From contig NZ_CP081153.1 in NCBI RefSeq assembly GCF_025140835.1, positions 1,922,001-1,986,000 of the forward strand: a stretch of 64,000 nucleotides of DNA, in the 5' to 3' direction. The DNA comes from Aliiroseovarius sp. M344 (GTDB taxonomy: Bacteria; Pseudomonadota; Alphaproteobacteria; Rhodobacterales; Rhodobacteraceae). Of the stretch, positions 35,528-44,670 are shown piece after piece; within the stretch, counting starts at the first letter, position 1, and the number at the start of each line of letters is the position of its first letter. Made by a program: the position numbers and the translations under genes. The notes under the pieces are model-generated. The model made no database searches. It saw only the letters and a list, made by a program, of their open reading frames with translations, and had not been told where the DNA came from.

Positions 35528-36660
35528 GTACGTAGTCCAAAACTGTCAAATTCTTCCCAGGTGCTGCGCAGATCGACCACGCCACCGCTCATCCGTGCCT
35601 CGTCCAGCGCCATTGCAGCCAGACCGGCTTCAAGCGCATCGACGACACCGACAGGCAGGCTGTCCGTCTCGCCGCGCAGGAAGGCGACGATATCGGCCAC
35701 CATCATGTGATCTGCCCCGTAATGCGCCGAGGCATGTTTTTGGTCCATCTTGGTATAGTCGTGATCCGCGATGATGGTCCCGTCGCGCGCCGTCGCTTTC
35801 AGATAGCCGCGCACAAAATCGCCCTCGGCCATCCCGAGGGCCCCAAACACGCAAAACCGCCGGTGGTCATCGGGCGCGTTCAGGTTGGTGTGGAACGACA
35901 TCGACGCCCCGCTTTCATAATTCAGGATCGCCGTCTGGAAATCGATGATATCGCCGTCCGAATTGTAGGGGTCGGGCGCGCTTTCCCAAACGCTGGTCTT
36001 ACGCTGCGAAATTTCGGTTTCCACATTGGAGGTCGGCGCGAACTCTGGGACAAAAGACTTCTTGCCGCCAAAGCTCGCCACCTGCATGGGCCGTGAGTGG
36101 GTTACCATGTTATAGATATCCAGATCGTGGCAGCATTTTTCCAACATGAAGCCACCGGACAACACGCTTTTGCGCCGCCAGTCGCGCATGAAAAACGCAC
36201 CATGATAGGGTGGGATATGTTCGTTTGCTTCCAGTGATGTGATGGGACCAAGCTGGTCCAGCACGGCGCGCAGATCGACCATGTGTTGCGAATAGCGCAA
36301 CACCAACCCGACCATCACCTGATCGGTGCCGTATTTGGCCAGAAGGCGCGCCAGCTCGAACGTGTCCGCGCGCGTGGTTACCACCGGTTTTTCGGTGAAT
36401 ATCCGCACGCCCGCTTCCAGCCCCAGCTTGATATGCTCAAGGTGAAAGCAATTGGGCGAGCCGACGAAGAACAAGTCAGGCTTGGTGTCGGCGAGCATTC
36501 CCGCGACGTCGTCAAACCGGGGGATATCAGCGCCAATCATGTCCAGATGGGACGGTTGCGGGTCAAAATAACCGACAAACTCGACCTCTGGCATGGTCTC
36601 TTTCAGAATGGAAAGGACGTGGCCTGCGCGCAGGCCCACGCCAGCGGTGACAACTTTCAT
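35524..36660 (-). CDS. Gfo/Idh/MocA family oxidoreductase
   Basis: A 378-residue NAD(P)-dependent protein. It has an N-terminal Rossmann domain (about 1-120; EKPVVTT is the conserved EKP motif at about 90) and a C-terminal substrate domain with CCHDLDIYNM, the usual His-x-x-Asp catalytic region. The substrate is unknown. In an amino-sugar operon it could oxidise a sugar at C3 or act as an NAD-dependent glycosidase like GH109 alpha-N-acetylgalactosaminidases; no signal peptide is present. It overlaps both neighbours by 4 bp. Confidence 0.88.
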   Translation of the reverse strand: MKVVTAGVGLRAGHVLSILKETMPEVEFVGYFDPQPSHLDMIGADIPRFDDVAGMLADTKPDLFFVGSPNCFHLEHIKLGLEAGVRIFTEKPVVTTRADTFELARLLAKYGTDQVMVGLVLRYSQHMVDLRAVLDQLGPITSLEANEHIPPYHGAFFMRDWRRKSVLSGGFMLEKCCHDLDIYNMVTHSRPMQVASFGGKKSFVPEFAPTSNVETEISQRKTSVWESAPDPYNSDGDIIDFQTAILNYESGASMSFHTNLNAPDDHRRFCVFGALGMAEGDFVRGYLKATARDGTIIADHDYTKMDQKHASAHYGADHMMVADIVAFLRGETDSLPVGVVDALEAGLAAMALDEARMSGGVVDLRSTWEEFDSFGLRT

Positions 36661-37757
36661 GCAACCATCTCCGGTGCGGCCTGACGGCGCAACACGTCGC
36701 CATTGGCATCAAAGACATGGCAGTTTTCCGGGGCCACGCTCAGGGTCAGGTTACGGCCTTCCTCAATTGCTGCGTCACCGGGAAGGGCTGCGCAAAACCG
36801 CGTGCCATTTCCAATGGTGCCATAGGTGATCGAGGTGCCGCCCAGACGCTCCAGCACGTTGACCGAGATGTCCAGACCGCTGTCGCCCATATTGACATGT
36901 TCCGGGCGAATGCCGACTTCGACCTTGTCGCCTTTGCTGACGGTGGACGAGGCCACTGGCAGCGCCATGCGGTGGCCACCATCCAGTTCAACCATGACAC
37001 CTTTGCCATCCACATCGGCAACGCTGGCCGGGATCAGGTTCATATTGGGCTGGCCGATGAACGAGGCCACAAATTTTGTGGCGGGGTGGTGGTAGAGTTC
37101 CATCGGCGTGCCAAACTGTTCCACCCGACCGCCGTTCAGCACGACGATACGGTCGGCCATGGTCATCGCCTCGACCTGATCGTGGGTAACATAGACCATG
37201 GTCGCGTCCAGATCGCGGTGCAACTGGCTCAGCTCGACCCGCATGTCACCGCGCAGGGCGGCGTCGAGGTTCGACAAGGGTTCGTCGAACAGGAATACTT
37301 TCGGATTGCGCACAATCGAACGACCTATGGCCACGCGCTGGCGCTGTCCGCCTGACAACTGCCCCGGCTTCAACTGCAACTTATCAGTCAGCTGCAGGAT
37401 CGCGGCGGCTTTTTGAACCCGGCTGTCCAACTCTGCCGCATCCATCTTCTGAACCCGCAGCGGGAAGGCAATGTTTTCATAAACACTAAGGTGCGGATAG
37501 AGCGCATAGGACTGGAACACCATCGAGATACCGCGGTCGACCGGATGGGCATCACTTACATCTTGCCCACCAATGATGATCTGGCCGGACGAGGCCTCCT
37601 CCAACCCGGCGATGATGCGCAGAAGGGTGGATTTACCGCAGCCCGACGGGCCTACAAACACAACAAATTCCTTGTCCTCGATCGCAAGACTGATGTCGTG
37701 CAGCACTTTGGCGGAACCAAAGGATTTGCTGATCGCATTCAGGTCAAGTGTCGCCAT
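36657..37757 (-). CDS. Amino-sugar ABC transporter, ATP-binding protein (UgpC/MsmX type)
   Basis: A 366-residue ATPase. Walker A GPSGCGKST is at 36-44 and LSGGQ at 134-138; the Walker B VFLFDE follows and there is a C-terminal TOBE region. The start is ATG 37755-37757 (MATLDLNAI) with AAGGAT upstream; an in-frame extension of 15 codons crosses the intercistronic hairpin zone. It pairs with the two permeases and binding protein upstream. Confidence 0.92.
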   Translation of the reverse strand: MATLDLNAISKSFGSAKVLHDISLAIEDKEFVVFVGPSGCGKSTLLRIIAGLEEASSGQIIIGGQDVSDAHPVDRGISMVFQSYALYPHLSVYENIAFPLRVQKMDAAELDSRVQKAAAILQLTDKLQLKPGQLSGGQRQRVAIGRSIVRNPKVFLFDEPLSNLDAALRGDMRVELSQLHRDLDATMVYVTHDQVEAMTMADRIVVLNGGRVEQFGTPMELYHHPATKFVASFIGQPNMNLIPASVADVDGKGVMVELDGGHRMALPVASSTVSKGDKVEVGIRPEHVNMGDSGLDISVNVLERLGGTSITYGTIGNGTRFCAALPGDAAIEEGRNLTLSVAPENCHVFDANGDVLRRQAAPEMVA

Positions 37758-37791
37758 GGTCTGGGCATCCTTATGTTGAAACTTATAGGGC

Positions 37792-37822
37792 GGTCTGGGC
37801 AACGACAGGCGCTGCCCAAACC
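37792..37822 (-). other. Intercistronic stem-loop behind the amino-sugar binding-protein gene
   Basis: On the minus strand GGTTTGGGCA pairs with TGCCCAGACC (ten pairs, one G-U), 11-nt loop. It begins 13 nt after the binding-protein stop and has no T-run. Likely a message-stabilising hairpin. Confidence 0.7.
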
Positions 37823-37835
37823 AGGGAGGATTGGC

Positions 37836-39041
37836 TTAAAGCGCTTCGTCCAGCTCTTCACCTGCGATGGTCACCAGATTGTCCACGGTGTCATCTTTCA
37901 GGATGATGCCTTGAACCATGTTGGTGAACACGGATTGCAGCGACTTGAAGTCTTCGACCAGCGGCTCTGGGCCACCGGTCGAGATTGAGGCCGTAAATGT
38001 CGGCCAGATACCGCTTTCGTAATACAGATCCGATTTGCCCAGAGCCGCATAATCAAGAATCGGTGTCAGTCCCCAGCTGCTGTCCAGATCATACTGGCTG
38101 TCGCCCGAGGTAATCATTTGCGCCAGCTCATGGGCCAGCTCTTCGTGACCTGTGCCTTTGAACACCACAATGCTGTCGGTGATCAGGATCGTGCCGCTTA
38201 CGCCCGATGGGCCTGCAGGCACCGGGGCCACCAGTTGGTTGATGTCTTCGTTATGCTGGCCATAGCCCCACGGGCCTTGGATATACATGGCGATCTTGGC
38301 GTCGTTGAACAGGTCTTTCAGCTGGTCGCGTTCCCATGCCGTCGGGCCTTCTTGTGCGACGTCCACAAGCTTGCCGTAAAACTCCAGCGTTTCGCGGGTC
38401 TGCTGGCTATCCAGCTTGTTTTCGCCCGTCGCTGAGTCGATCACGACGCCGCCGTTCGAATACAGATAGTTCAGGAACTGGTGCATCGTGTTGTCGAAGT
38501 CTTTACCGGCAAGGCCAACGCCAGCAGCATCGGTATTGTCGACCACACCTTTGGCCAAGGTATACATCTCGTCCCATGTTTTGGGTGCGACGCATTCCTG
38601 ACCTGACGCTTCGACGAGGTCACAGTTGATATACAGCGCTTTGGTCGAGAACGCGTGCGGATAGCCCCAAGCCTGCCCTTCGATGGTGACGGTGTTCAGA
38701 ACACCCGTTTGATAGGGCGTATCGGCCGAGATATTGGCCGGAACGATCAGGTCATTGTTGGCCATCTGGCGCAGGGTGCGCGAGCCCATATATGCGATCG
38801 AGGGCGGATCACCCGCCGCGGCCAGCGTCAGCGACTTGTCCTGACATGTGCCCCACGGCACAGCTTCCAGATTGACGGTGACGCCTTCGTGCTTGGCGAC
38901 AAATTCGTCCACGGTATTTTGATCCGCTTCGCGCACTTCGCCGCCGCACATGATAAAGTGCAGTTCAGCCGTATCAGCCGAGGCGCTCATCGCCGAGCCT
39001 GACAGCAGCAGTGCTGCCAATGACAGTTTGGTTACATTCAT
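37836..39041 (-). CDS. Amino-sugar ABC transporter substrate-binding protein
   Basis: A 401-residue extracellular binding protein (family 1). The signal peptide is residues 1-22 (MNVTKLSLAALLLSGSAMSASA). The mature part has ELHFIMCGGEVREAD and AYMGSRTLRQMA typical of sugar-binding proteins. The start is ATG 39039-39041 with GGGAGAG upstream. It lies third in the operon, after the permeases. The ligand is inferred to be GlcNAc, GalNAc or chitobiose from the enzymes around it. Confidence 0.9.
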   Translation of the reverse strand: MNVTKLSLAALLLSGSAMSASADTAELHFIMCGGEVREADQNTVDEFVAKHEGVTVNLEAVPWGTCQDKSLTLAAAGDPPSIAYMGSRTLRQMANNDLIVPANISADTPYQTGVLNTVTIEGQAWGYPHAFSTKALYINCDLVEASGQECVAPKTWDEMYTLAKGVVDNTDAAGVGLAGKDFDNTMHQFLNYLYSNGGVVIDSATGENKLDSQQTRETLEFYGKLVDVAQEGPTAWERDQLKDLFNDAKIAMYIQGPWGYGQHNEDINQLVAPVPAGPSGVSGTILITDSIVVFKGTGHEELAHELAQMITSGDSQYDLDSSWGLTPILDYAALGKSDLYYESGIWPTFTASISTGGPEPLVEDFKSLQSVFTNMVQGIILKDDTVDNLVTIAGEELDEAL

Positions 39042-39063
39042 TTTGGACTCTCCCTTGGTTGGA

Positions 39064-39906
39064 TTATTCCTTGACCGCACCGGCCGTCAGGCCTGCGACA
39101 AGGTATTTTTGCAAGAACAGGAAGATGACCATGACGGGCAACACGCCCACCAAGGCAGCGGCCATCATCTCGTTCCAGGTCACCGACTGATAGCCGATGA
39201 ATTCGTAAAGACCTGCGGGCAGCGGTTGCAGCTCGCGAGTCTGGTTGAAGGTGATTGCGAACAGGAATTGCTGTGCGTAAGCACCGATAAACACGGCCAC
39301 GCCGACCACGATCAGCCCCGGTGTTGCCAGCGGCAACACCACGCGGCGAAGGGTATAAAGGCGCGAGGCACCATCCACGAACGCGGCTTCCTCAAGCTCA
39401 CGCGGGATCTTTTCCAGATAAGAGCGCAGCAGCCAGATACCGGTCGGGATCAAAAACGCCACGCCCGGTACGATCATCGCCCAATAGGTATTCAAGAGCC
39501 CCATCGTCCGCAAAACACGATAAAGCGGGATCAAAAGCACCGCGCCGGTGAACATGTTGACGCCCAGAAAGATGCCCAGCGACAGGTTTTTGAACGGAAA
39601 CTCCAACCGGGCATAGGCATAGGCAGCCGGCACAACGAAGATCATCGTCAGCCCCGTCACCATGAACGAGATATAGATCGAGTTGAAAATATAGCGGCCC
39701 AAAAGCGGCACCGTGACCCACATCTGGCTGTAGGCGTCGAAGCTGAAGTCGTCCGACCAGAACTGATATGGGCTGCGAAACAGATGCTCCAGCGGGCGCA
39801 GCGACGCCATGAACATCTCGAAGAACGGCAACAAGATGAAGGTCAGGAAAACAGCGAGGCACGCATAGATCCCGACGATCTGCAATTTGGTGTAGCGGTC
39901 CATCAT
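39064..39906 (-). CDS. Amino-sugar ABC transporter permease (MalG type)
   Basis: A 280-residue inner-membrane permease with six membrane segments. The EAA loop is KIPRELEEAAFVDGASRLYTLRRVVLPLATPG. It starts one base after the preceding permease's stop region and is followed by the binding-protein gene. Confidence 0.93.
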   Translation of the reverse strand: MMDRYTKLQIVGIYACLAVFLTFILLPFFEMFMASLRPLEHLFRSPYQFWSDDFSFDAYSQMWVTVPLLGRYIFNSIYISFMVTGLTMIFVVPAAYAYARLEFPFKNLSLGIFLGVNMFTGAVLLIPLYRVLRTMGLLNTYWAMIVPGVAFLIPTGIWLLRSYLEKIPRELEEAAFVDGASRLYTLRRVVLPLATPGLIVVGVAVFIGAYAQQFLFAITFNQTRELQPLPAGLYEFIGYQSVTWNEMMAAALVGVLPVMVIFLFLQKYLVAGLTAGAVKE

Positions 39907-39907
39907 C

Positions 39908-40840
39908 TTACTTCGCTCCGTATTTCTTGTTCACCTTGTTCAGGAAGAACAGATAGGCGAGTGAGAACAGGCCAAGCAGCAGCACGATGATCACCGCACG
40001 GGCGGAGCCTTCACCGAATTTGTAATTGCCGATGGCGGTTTTATAGGTGTCCACAATCAGGGTGGTTGTCGCGCCGCGCGGGCCACCTTCGGTCAGGATC
40101 CAGATGATCTCGAAACTGTTGAAGGTGAAAATGGCGGACAGAAGCGACATCGACACGATCACCGGCATGATTTGCGGGATCGTGATGCGGCGGAACCGAT
40201 ACCAGCGCCCTGCCCCGTCGACCCAAGCGGCTTCGTACAGATCGCGGCTGACACCTTGCATCGCGGCCAGAAAGAACAATGTGACCATCGGCACGCCGAC
40301 CCAGACATCGGTGGCAATCGCGGAATAGAAGGCCGATTGTTTTTGGGCGAGGAATTCAAACGGCGCATCGGTGATGCCAAGACGCATCAACGTGCCAGAC
40401 AAGACGCCGAAATACCCGTTGTAAAGCCACAGCCACCCGATACAGCCGATCGCGATCGGGATCACCCAAGGCGGCATGACCAGAACGCGAAACAACGCAC
40501 GACCCGGCACGGCGGCGTTTAGTAGCGTCGCGCCGATCAGACCCAGCACCAATTTCAGCGCGACGGACAGAAACATCCAATAGAAGGTGCGCACGATGGT
40601 TTGATGGAACTTTCGGCTGCCCGCAAGGTCTTCGTAGTTGGCCATGCCGACAAATTTCTCGCCGCCAAGCCCGGCCTCCATAAAGGACAGCCGAATGGTT
40701 TCAGCCAGCGGCCAGGCCACGATAACAGCGATGAACATCATCGCCGGTCCTACAAGAAGCCACGCGAAAAGGCTTTCGGATATGGCTTTGCGGCCATTGG
40801 CTTCGACCGCCCGTCCAACTGCTTGCGTCACGTCTGTCAC
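39908..40840 (-). CDS. Amino-sugar ABC transporter permease (MalF type)
   Basis: A 310-residue inner-membrane permease. The EAA-type loop is VSRDLYEAAWVDGAGRWYRFRRITIPQI. I chose the GTG at 40838-40840 because GGGGGAA lies 5-6 bases upstream; an ATG 22 codons earlier falls in the regulatory region and encodes an unlikely N-terminus. It is the first gene of the amino-sugar operon. Confidence 0.88.
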   Translation of the reverse strand: MTDVTQAVGRAVEANGRKAISESLFAWLLVGPAMMFIAVIVAWPLAETIRLSFMEAGLGGEKFVGMANYEDLAGSRKFHQTIVRTFYWMFLSVALKLVLGLIGATLLNAAVPGRALFRVLVMPPWVIPIAIGCIGWLWLYNGYFGVLSGTLMRLGITDAPFEFLAQKQSAFYSAIATDVWVGVPMVTLFFLAAMQGVSRDLYEAAWVDGAGRWYRFRRITIPQIMPVIVSMSLLSAIFTFNSFEIIWILTEGGPRGATTTLIVDTYKTAIGNYKFGEGSARAVIIVLLLGLFSLAYLFFLNKVNKKYGAK

Positions 40841-40879
40841 TGATTTTCCCCCACAGATACCCCGAGCGAATCGAGGCGC

Positions 40880-40929
40880 ATACCAATTGATACCAAAACA
40901 CAGCAACTTTGCCTACCATTATAATACCA
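40880..40929. promoter_or_regulatory. Cluster of ATACCA half-sites and -10 of the amino-sugar operon
   Basis: ATACCA occurs at 40880-40885, 40890-40895 and 40924-40929. On the minus strand the last abuts a perfect TATAAT (40918-40923), the likely -10 of the ABC/nag operon; the -35 is weak. These half-sites match the arms of the inverted repeat before the GntR gene, so the same repressor probably acts here. Confidence 0.6.
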
Positions 40930-41034
40930 CTTTGATCGAGACTCTGGTTTCGATTATTATTTTCTTATTTACCAATTGTTTATTTGGTCTAAAAGTTGAT
41001 CATGACAAAATGGGCATTGCAATTCAGATCACTT

Positions 41035-41055
41035 TGGTATTACTTTTGAATACCA
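41035..41055. promoter_or_regulatory. GntR-type operator TGGTATT-N7-AATACCA
   Basis: A perfect inverted repeat with 7-bp arms, ending 17 bp before the GntR start codon. It fits autoregulation by the adjacent GntR/UTRA protein. Confidence 0.75.
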
Positions 41056-41072
41056 AATAAATTGGACATGTT

Positions 41073-41828
41073 ATGCCGACGCACCCAAATTGGTTAAACC
41101 CTGCCGCGTGGTTTCACCCCGGCCGTGGACCGCGGTACCTGCAATTGCACCGGCATATCCGGTCGGCCATCCAGTCGGGTGACCTCGCTCCGGATGATCA
41201 ACTGCCCGCCGAGCGTGACTTGGCCGACGCCGCCGAGGTCAGCCGCGTTACCGTGCGCAAAGCCATCGCAGAGCTGGTCAGCGATGGGTTGATCGACCAA
41301 AGGCAGGGCGCCGGGTCTTTCGTCCGCGCCGCTGCGCCGAAACTGGAACAATCGCTGTCGTCGCTGGTGTCCTTTACCGAGAACATGCAGGCGCGCGGTA
41401 TGACCTCGACCAGCGAGATCTTGTCGCTTGGCCTGTATCGCCCCACCAGTGAAGAGATGATGTCGCTGGGTCTGTCATCCAATGATCGGGTTGCCCGGAT
41501 CGAGCGTCTGCGCAGCGCCAGCGGCACACCGATGGCGCTGGAGCAGTCTTCACTGCCCGGTGATATTCTGCCTCATCCCGAACAGATCGACGTATCGCTT
41601 TATGCCCTGCTGCGCAAAACTGGTCAGGCCCCGACCCGGGCCATCCAACGGGTGACCGCGACCAATCTGTCAGCGTCAGATGCCCAGATGTTTCACCTGC
41701 CCGAAGGGGCCGCAGTGCTGAAGATCGAGCGGACAGGATACCTGACCACCGGTCGCCCGATCGAGTTTACAAGTGGCCTCTATCGTTCTGATATTTATGA
41801 TTTTGTATCCGAACTGAGATTGGACTGA
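41073..41828 (+). CDS. GntR-family (HutC/UTRA) regulator of amino-sugar use
   Basis: A 251-residue regulator. The N-terminal winged helix (about 18-85; QLPAERDLADAAEVSRVTVRKAIAELVSDGLIDQRQGAGSFV) is joined to a UTRA effector domain (about 105-245; RIERLRSASGTPMALEQSSLPGDILP). This is the class of NagR/NagQ/DasR, which sense amino-sugar phosphates. It is divergent from the nag operon with matching repeats between, and directly upstream of the hexosaminidase gene. Confidence 0.92.
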   Translation: MPTHPNWLNPAAWFHPGRGPRYLQLHRHIRSAIQSGDLAPDDQLPAERDLADAAEVSRVTVRKAIAELVSDGLIDQRQGAGSFVRAAAPKLEQSLSSLVSFTENMQARGMTSTSEILSLGLYRPTSEEMMSLGLSSNDRVARIERLRSASGTPMALEQSSLPGDILPHPEQIDVSLYALLRKTGQAPTRAIQRVTATNLSASDAQMFHLPEGAAVLKIERTGYLTTGRPIEFTSGLYRSDIYDFVSELRLD

Positions 41829-41829
41829 C

Positions 41830-43608
41830 ATGGACTATAGCTGTCGGCTGGATGGTGCAAAAATGATGTGCTCCATCACTTCGGATCGGGACCTGTCGGC
41901 CCCGGTCTTTTGCTTTTCAGGCATGGCTCCGATGACGGCCACTTTGGGCGGCACGCGGCTCGGCGGTATGGGAAGCTTCACCGAAGTTGCGCTGCCAGAC
42001 CTCATCGCCGGACAACCGCACGAGGTGGTCGTAGAATACACCCATGGCCACAAAGCGGCGAACCGGGCGTGGTTGCCGCAGGGACCTTACCTGCGGACAC
42101 GGGACGATGTGTTTGCCTTGCCATACCAACCCAAGGGCTGCATTCCGCCCGCCCTGCCCGACCTTGGCCCCTTTGACGGGTTGCCGCTGGTGCCGCAGCC
42201 TGTTGCATGGACGCCGAGCGGCGGCACTGTCAACGTGAGCGGCGTACAATGCAGCGACGATGCGTTAGGTGCAGTCGCCGACCTGGCGAAACGGCGGGGG
42301 TGGTCCTTCGGCGGGTCATTCCCGGTTACGATCACGTCCGCTGACATGCAAGCGGATGCCTATCGGCTGGAAATCACACCGACCGGCATTCAGATCACAG
42401 TGGGCGATTATGGGGGACGGTTTTACGCTGGCATCACCCTGCTGACCCTAATGCAAGCCGGGCCTTTGCCTTGCGGTGTCCTGATCGACGCGCCCCGGTT
42501 TAGCTGGCGCGGGCAGCATCTGGACACAGCACGCCACTTTTACCAACCGCAGACCATTCTGGACCTTCTGGACCTGATGGCGCTGTTGAAATTGAACCGC
42601 TTTCATTGGCATTTTGCCGATGACGAGGCGTTCCGGCTGCAAATCGACAGCTATCCCGAGCTGTGGCGCAAGACCGAGTTCTGCGGTGAAGGGCATCTTC
42701 TGCCTGCCCTGTTCTCCGGCGCGATTGAGGCTGGCGGCAGCTACTCCAAGGATACGGCGCGGGCGATCATTGCACATGCTGCCGCCCTGAATATCGAGGT
42801 TCTGCCCGAAATCGAGGCCCCGGCCCATGCCATCGCCATCACGCAAGTGTTTCCCGAAACACGGGATCCGGCCGACAATGGACCTGAGGTCTCGGTCCAA
42901 GGGTATCGGGGCAACAGCCTGAACCCTGCCATGTCTAAGACCTGGGACGTGCTGGAGGCCGTGGCCCGCGAAGTCGGCGACCTTTTCCCGTTTGGCCATC
43001 TGCATCTGGGATGCGATGAGTTGCCAGAGGACACATGGATGGGATCCCCCAAAGCGCGCGCGCTGATGGCAGAGGAAGGGTTGGAGACAACACAAGACCT
43101 GCAAGGCTGGACCATTGCAAAGCTGGCGCAAACCGTCGTGCAGAACGGCCAGCGCCCGGCAGCGTGGGAAGAAGCCGCGCAAGGGTCAAACGGCGGCATC
43201 GGCCACAACGCCATTCTGTTCAGTTGGACCGGACAGGGACCCGGTCTGCAGGCCGCCCGCGCGGGCTATGACGTGGTGATGTCGCCCGCACAGCATGTCT
43301 ATCTGGACATGGCCCATAGCGCCGATCCCGACGATTGGGGGGCCAGCTGGGCCGCCTTCATCTCGCTGGCTGACACGATCAACTGGAACCCGGTGCCGGA
43401 CCCGGCACTGGCGGACAGGATCATCGGTGTGCAGGGCACATTCTGGTCCGAGTTCACAACAAAAGATGAACAGCTTTGGCCGATGCTAATGCCACGGCTG
43501 CTGGGGGTTGCTGTGAAAGCCTGGCAAACGTCGGATATCACCGCAGATGATCTGACCCGCCTTGCGGTCAGCTATCAGGACATCTGGCCGGTTGAAACGC
43601 CCGCCTGA
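41830..43608 (+). CDS. Beta-N-acetylhexosaminidase (GH20)
   Basis: A 592-residue GH20 enzyme that removes terminal beta-linked GlcNAc or GalNAc. There is a non-catalytic N-terminal half (to about 210), then the barrel beginning FSWRGQHLDTARHFYQ. The catalytic pair Asp396-Glu397 is in LGCDELP, as required for substrate-assisted catalysis. No signal peptide is present, so it acts in the cytoplasm on imported oligosaccharides such as chitobiose. It starts one base after the GntR stop and is convergent with ugpC (3 bp gap). Confidence 0.93.
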   Translation: MDYSCRLDGAKMMCSITSDRDLSAPVFCFSGMAPMTATLGGTRLGGMGSFTEVALPDLIAGQPHEVVVEYTHGHKAANRAWLPQGPYLRTRDDVFALPYQPKGCIPPALPDLGPFDGLPLVPQPVAWTPSGGTVNVSGVQCSDDALGAVADLAKRRGWSFGGSFPVTITSADMQADAYRLEITPTGIQITVGDYGGRFYAGITLLTLMQAGPLPCGVLIDAPRFSWRGQHLDTARHFYQPQTILDLLDLMALLKLNRFHWHFADDEAFRLQIDSYPELWRKTEFCGEGHLLPALFSGAIEAGGSYSKDTARAIIAHAAALNIEVLPEIEAPAHAIAITQVFPETRDPADNGPEVSVQGYRGNSLNPAMSKTWDVLEAVAREVGDLFPFGHLHLGCDELPEDTWMGSPKARALMAEEGLETTQDLQGWTIAKLAQTVVQNGQRPAAWEEAAQGSNGGIGHNAILFSWTGQGPGLQAARAGYDVVMSPAQHVYLDMAHSADPDDWGASWAAFISLADTINWNPVPDPALADRIIGVQGTFWSEFTTKDEQLWPMLMPRLLGVAVKAWQTSDITADDLTRLAVSYQDIWPVETPA

Positions 43609-43611
43609 CCC

Positions 43612-44667
43612 CTAACTATCGATCCTAAGCTGCGTGTTTGGGTCAAACAAATGCGCGTGTCCGGGCTGAACGGACAGGCGCAACTCGTGACCTTTGTTTT
43701 GCGACACATGCACGCCGGGCAAACTGGCCGTGAAATCTGCGTTCGAACCCTCGAGCCTGCCGTGCAGCAAAGTATTGGCACCCAGCGGTTCGGACAAGTG
43801 AACCTTCAGGGTCAGTGGACCGTTGTCATCCGGGGTGACATGTTCCGGGCGAATGCCCAGTTTGACAGGTCCATCCTGATGGTTGGACGTTGTGATATCC
43901 CCGCCATCGATCCGCACCATGCCGCCCGCCACGTCAGCATCCAGTATATTCATCGCGGGACTGCCGATGAACTGCGCGGCAAATAGCGTGCGCGGCGTTT
44001 CATAGACCTCAAGCGGGGTGCCAATCTGTTCGGCCACGCCCCCGTTCATCACAATCATCCGGTCCGCCATGGTCATCGCTTCGACCTGATCATGGGTCAC
44101 GTAAAGCGCGGTGATGCCGAGTTTGGATTGTAACTCTTTGATTTCCAACCGCATCTGAACACGCAGCTTCGCATCGAGGTTGGACAGCGGCTCGTCAAAC
44201 AAGAACACCGCCGGTTCGCGCACAATGGCGCGGCCCATGGCAACCCGCTGACGTTGCCCACCAGACAGCTGCTTGGGCCTGCGATCCAACAATGCTTCCA
44301 GCTGCAAAAGCTCGGCTGCCTCGTGCACTTTTCGGGCAATCTCGTCCTTCGGAAGACCTGCAATCTTCAGCCCATAGCCCATGTTCTGCGCCACAGACAT
44401 ATGCGGATAAAGCGCGTAATTCTGGAACACCATCGCAATGTCGCGGTCCATCGGCTCTTTGTCGTTGGCACGTTCGCCGCCGATCAGAACCTCACCCGAG
44501 GTGACGGTCTCCAACCCAGCGACCATACGCAACAGTGTGGACTTCCCGCAGCCAGACGGGCCGACAATCACAATGAACTCGCCATCAGCGATTTCCGCGC
44601 TGATCCCGTGGATCACATCCGTTGGGCCAAAACTTTTCTTGATGTCTTTCAGCGTTACAGTCGCCAT
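43612..44667 (-). CDS. ugpC: sn-Glycerol-3-phosphate ABC transporter, ATP-binding protein UgpC
   Basis: A 351-residue ATPase with Walker A GPSGCGKST (36-44), LSGGQRQR and FLFDEPLSNLDA motifs and a C-terminal regulatory domain. It is last in ugpBAEC, 3 bp after ugpE. It energises import of glycerol-3-phosphate and glycerophosphodiesters. Convergent with GH20. Confidence 0.92.
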   Translation of the reverse strand: MATVTLKDIKKSFGPTDVIHGISAEIADGEFIVIVGPSGCGKSTLLRMVAGLETVTSGEVLIGGERANDKEPMDRDIAMVFQNYALYPHMSVAQNMGYGLKIAGLPKDEIARKVHEAAELLQLEALLDRRPKQLSGGQRQRVAMGRAIVREPAVFLFDEPLSNLDAKLRVQMRLEIKELQSKLGITALYVTHDQVEAMTMADRMIVMNGGVAEQIGTPLEVYETPRTLFAAQFIGSPAMNILDADVAGGMVRIDGGDITTSNHQDGPVKLGIRPEHVTPDDNGPLTLKVHLSEPLGANTLLHGRLEGSNADFTASLPGVHVSQNKGHELRLSVQPGHAHLFDPNTQLRIDS

Positions 44668-44670
44668 GAG

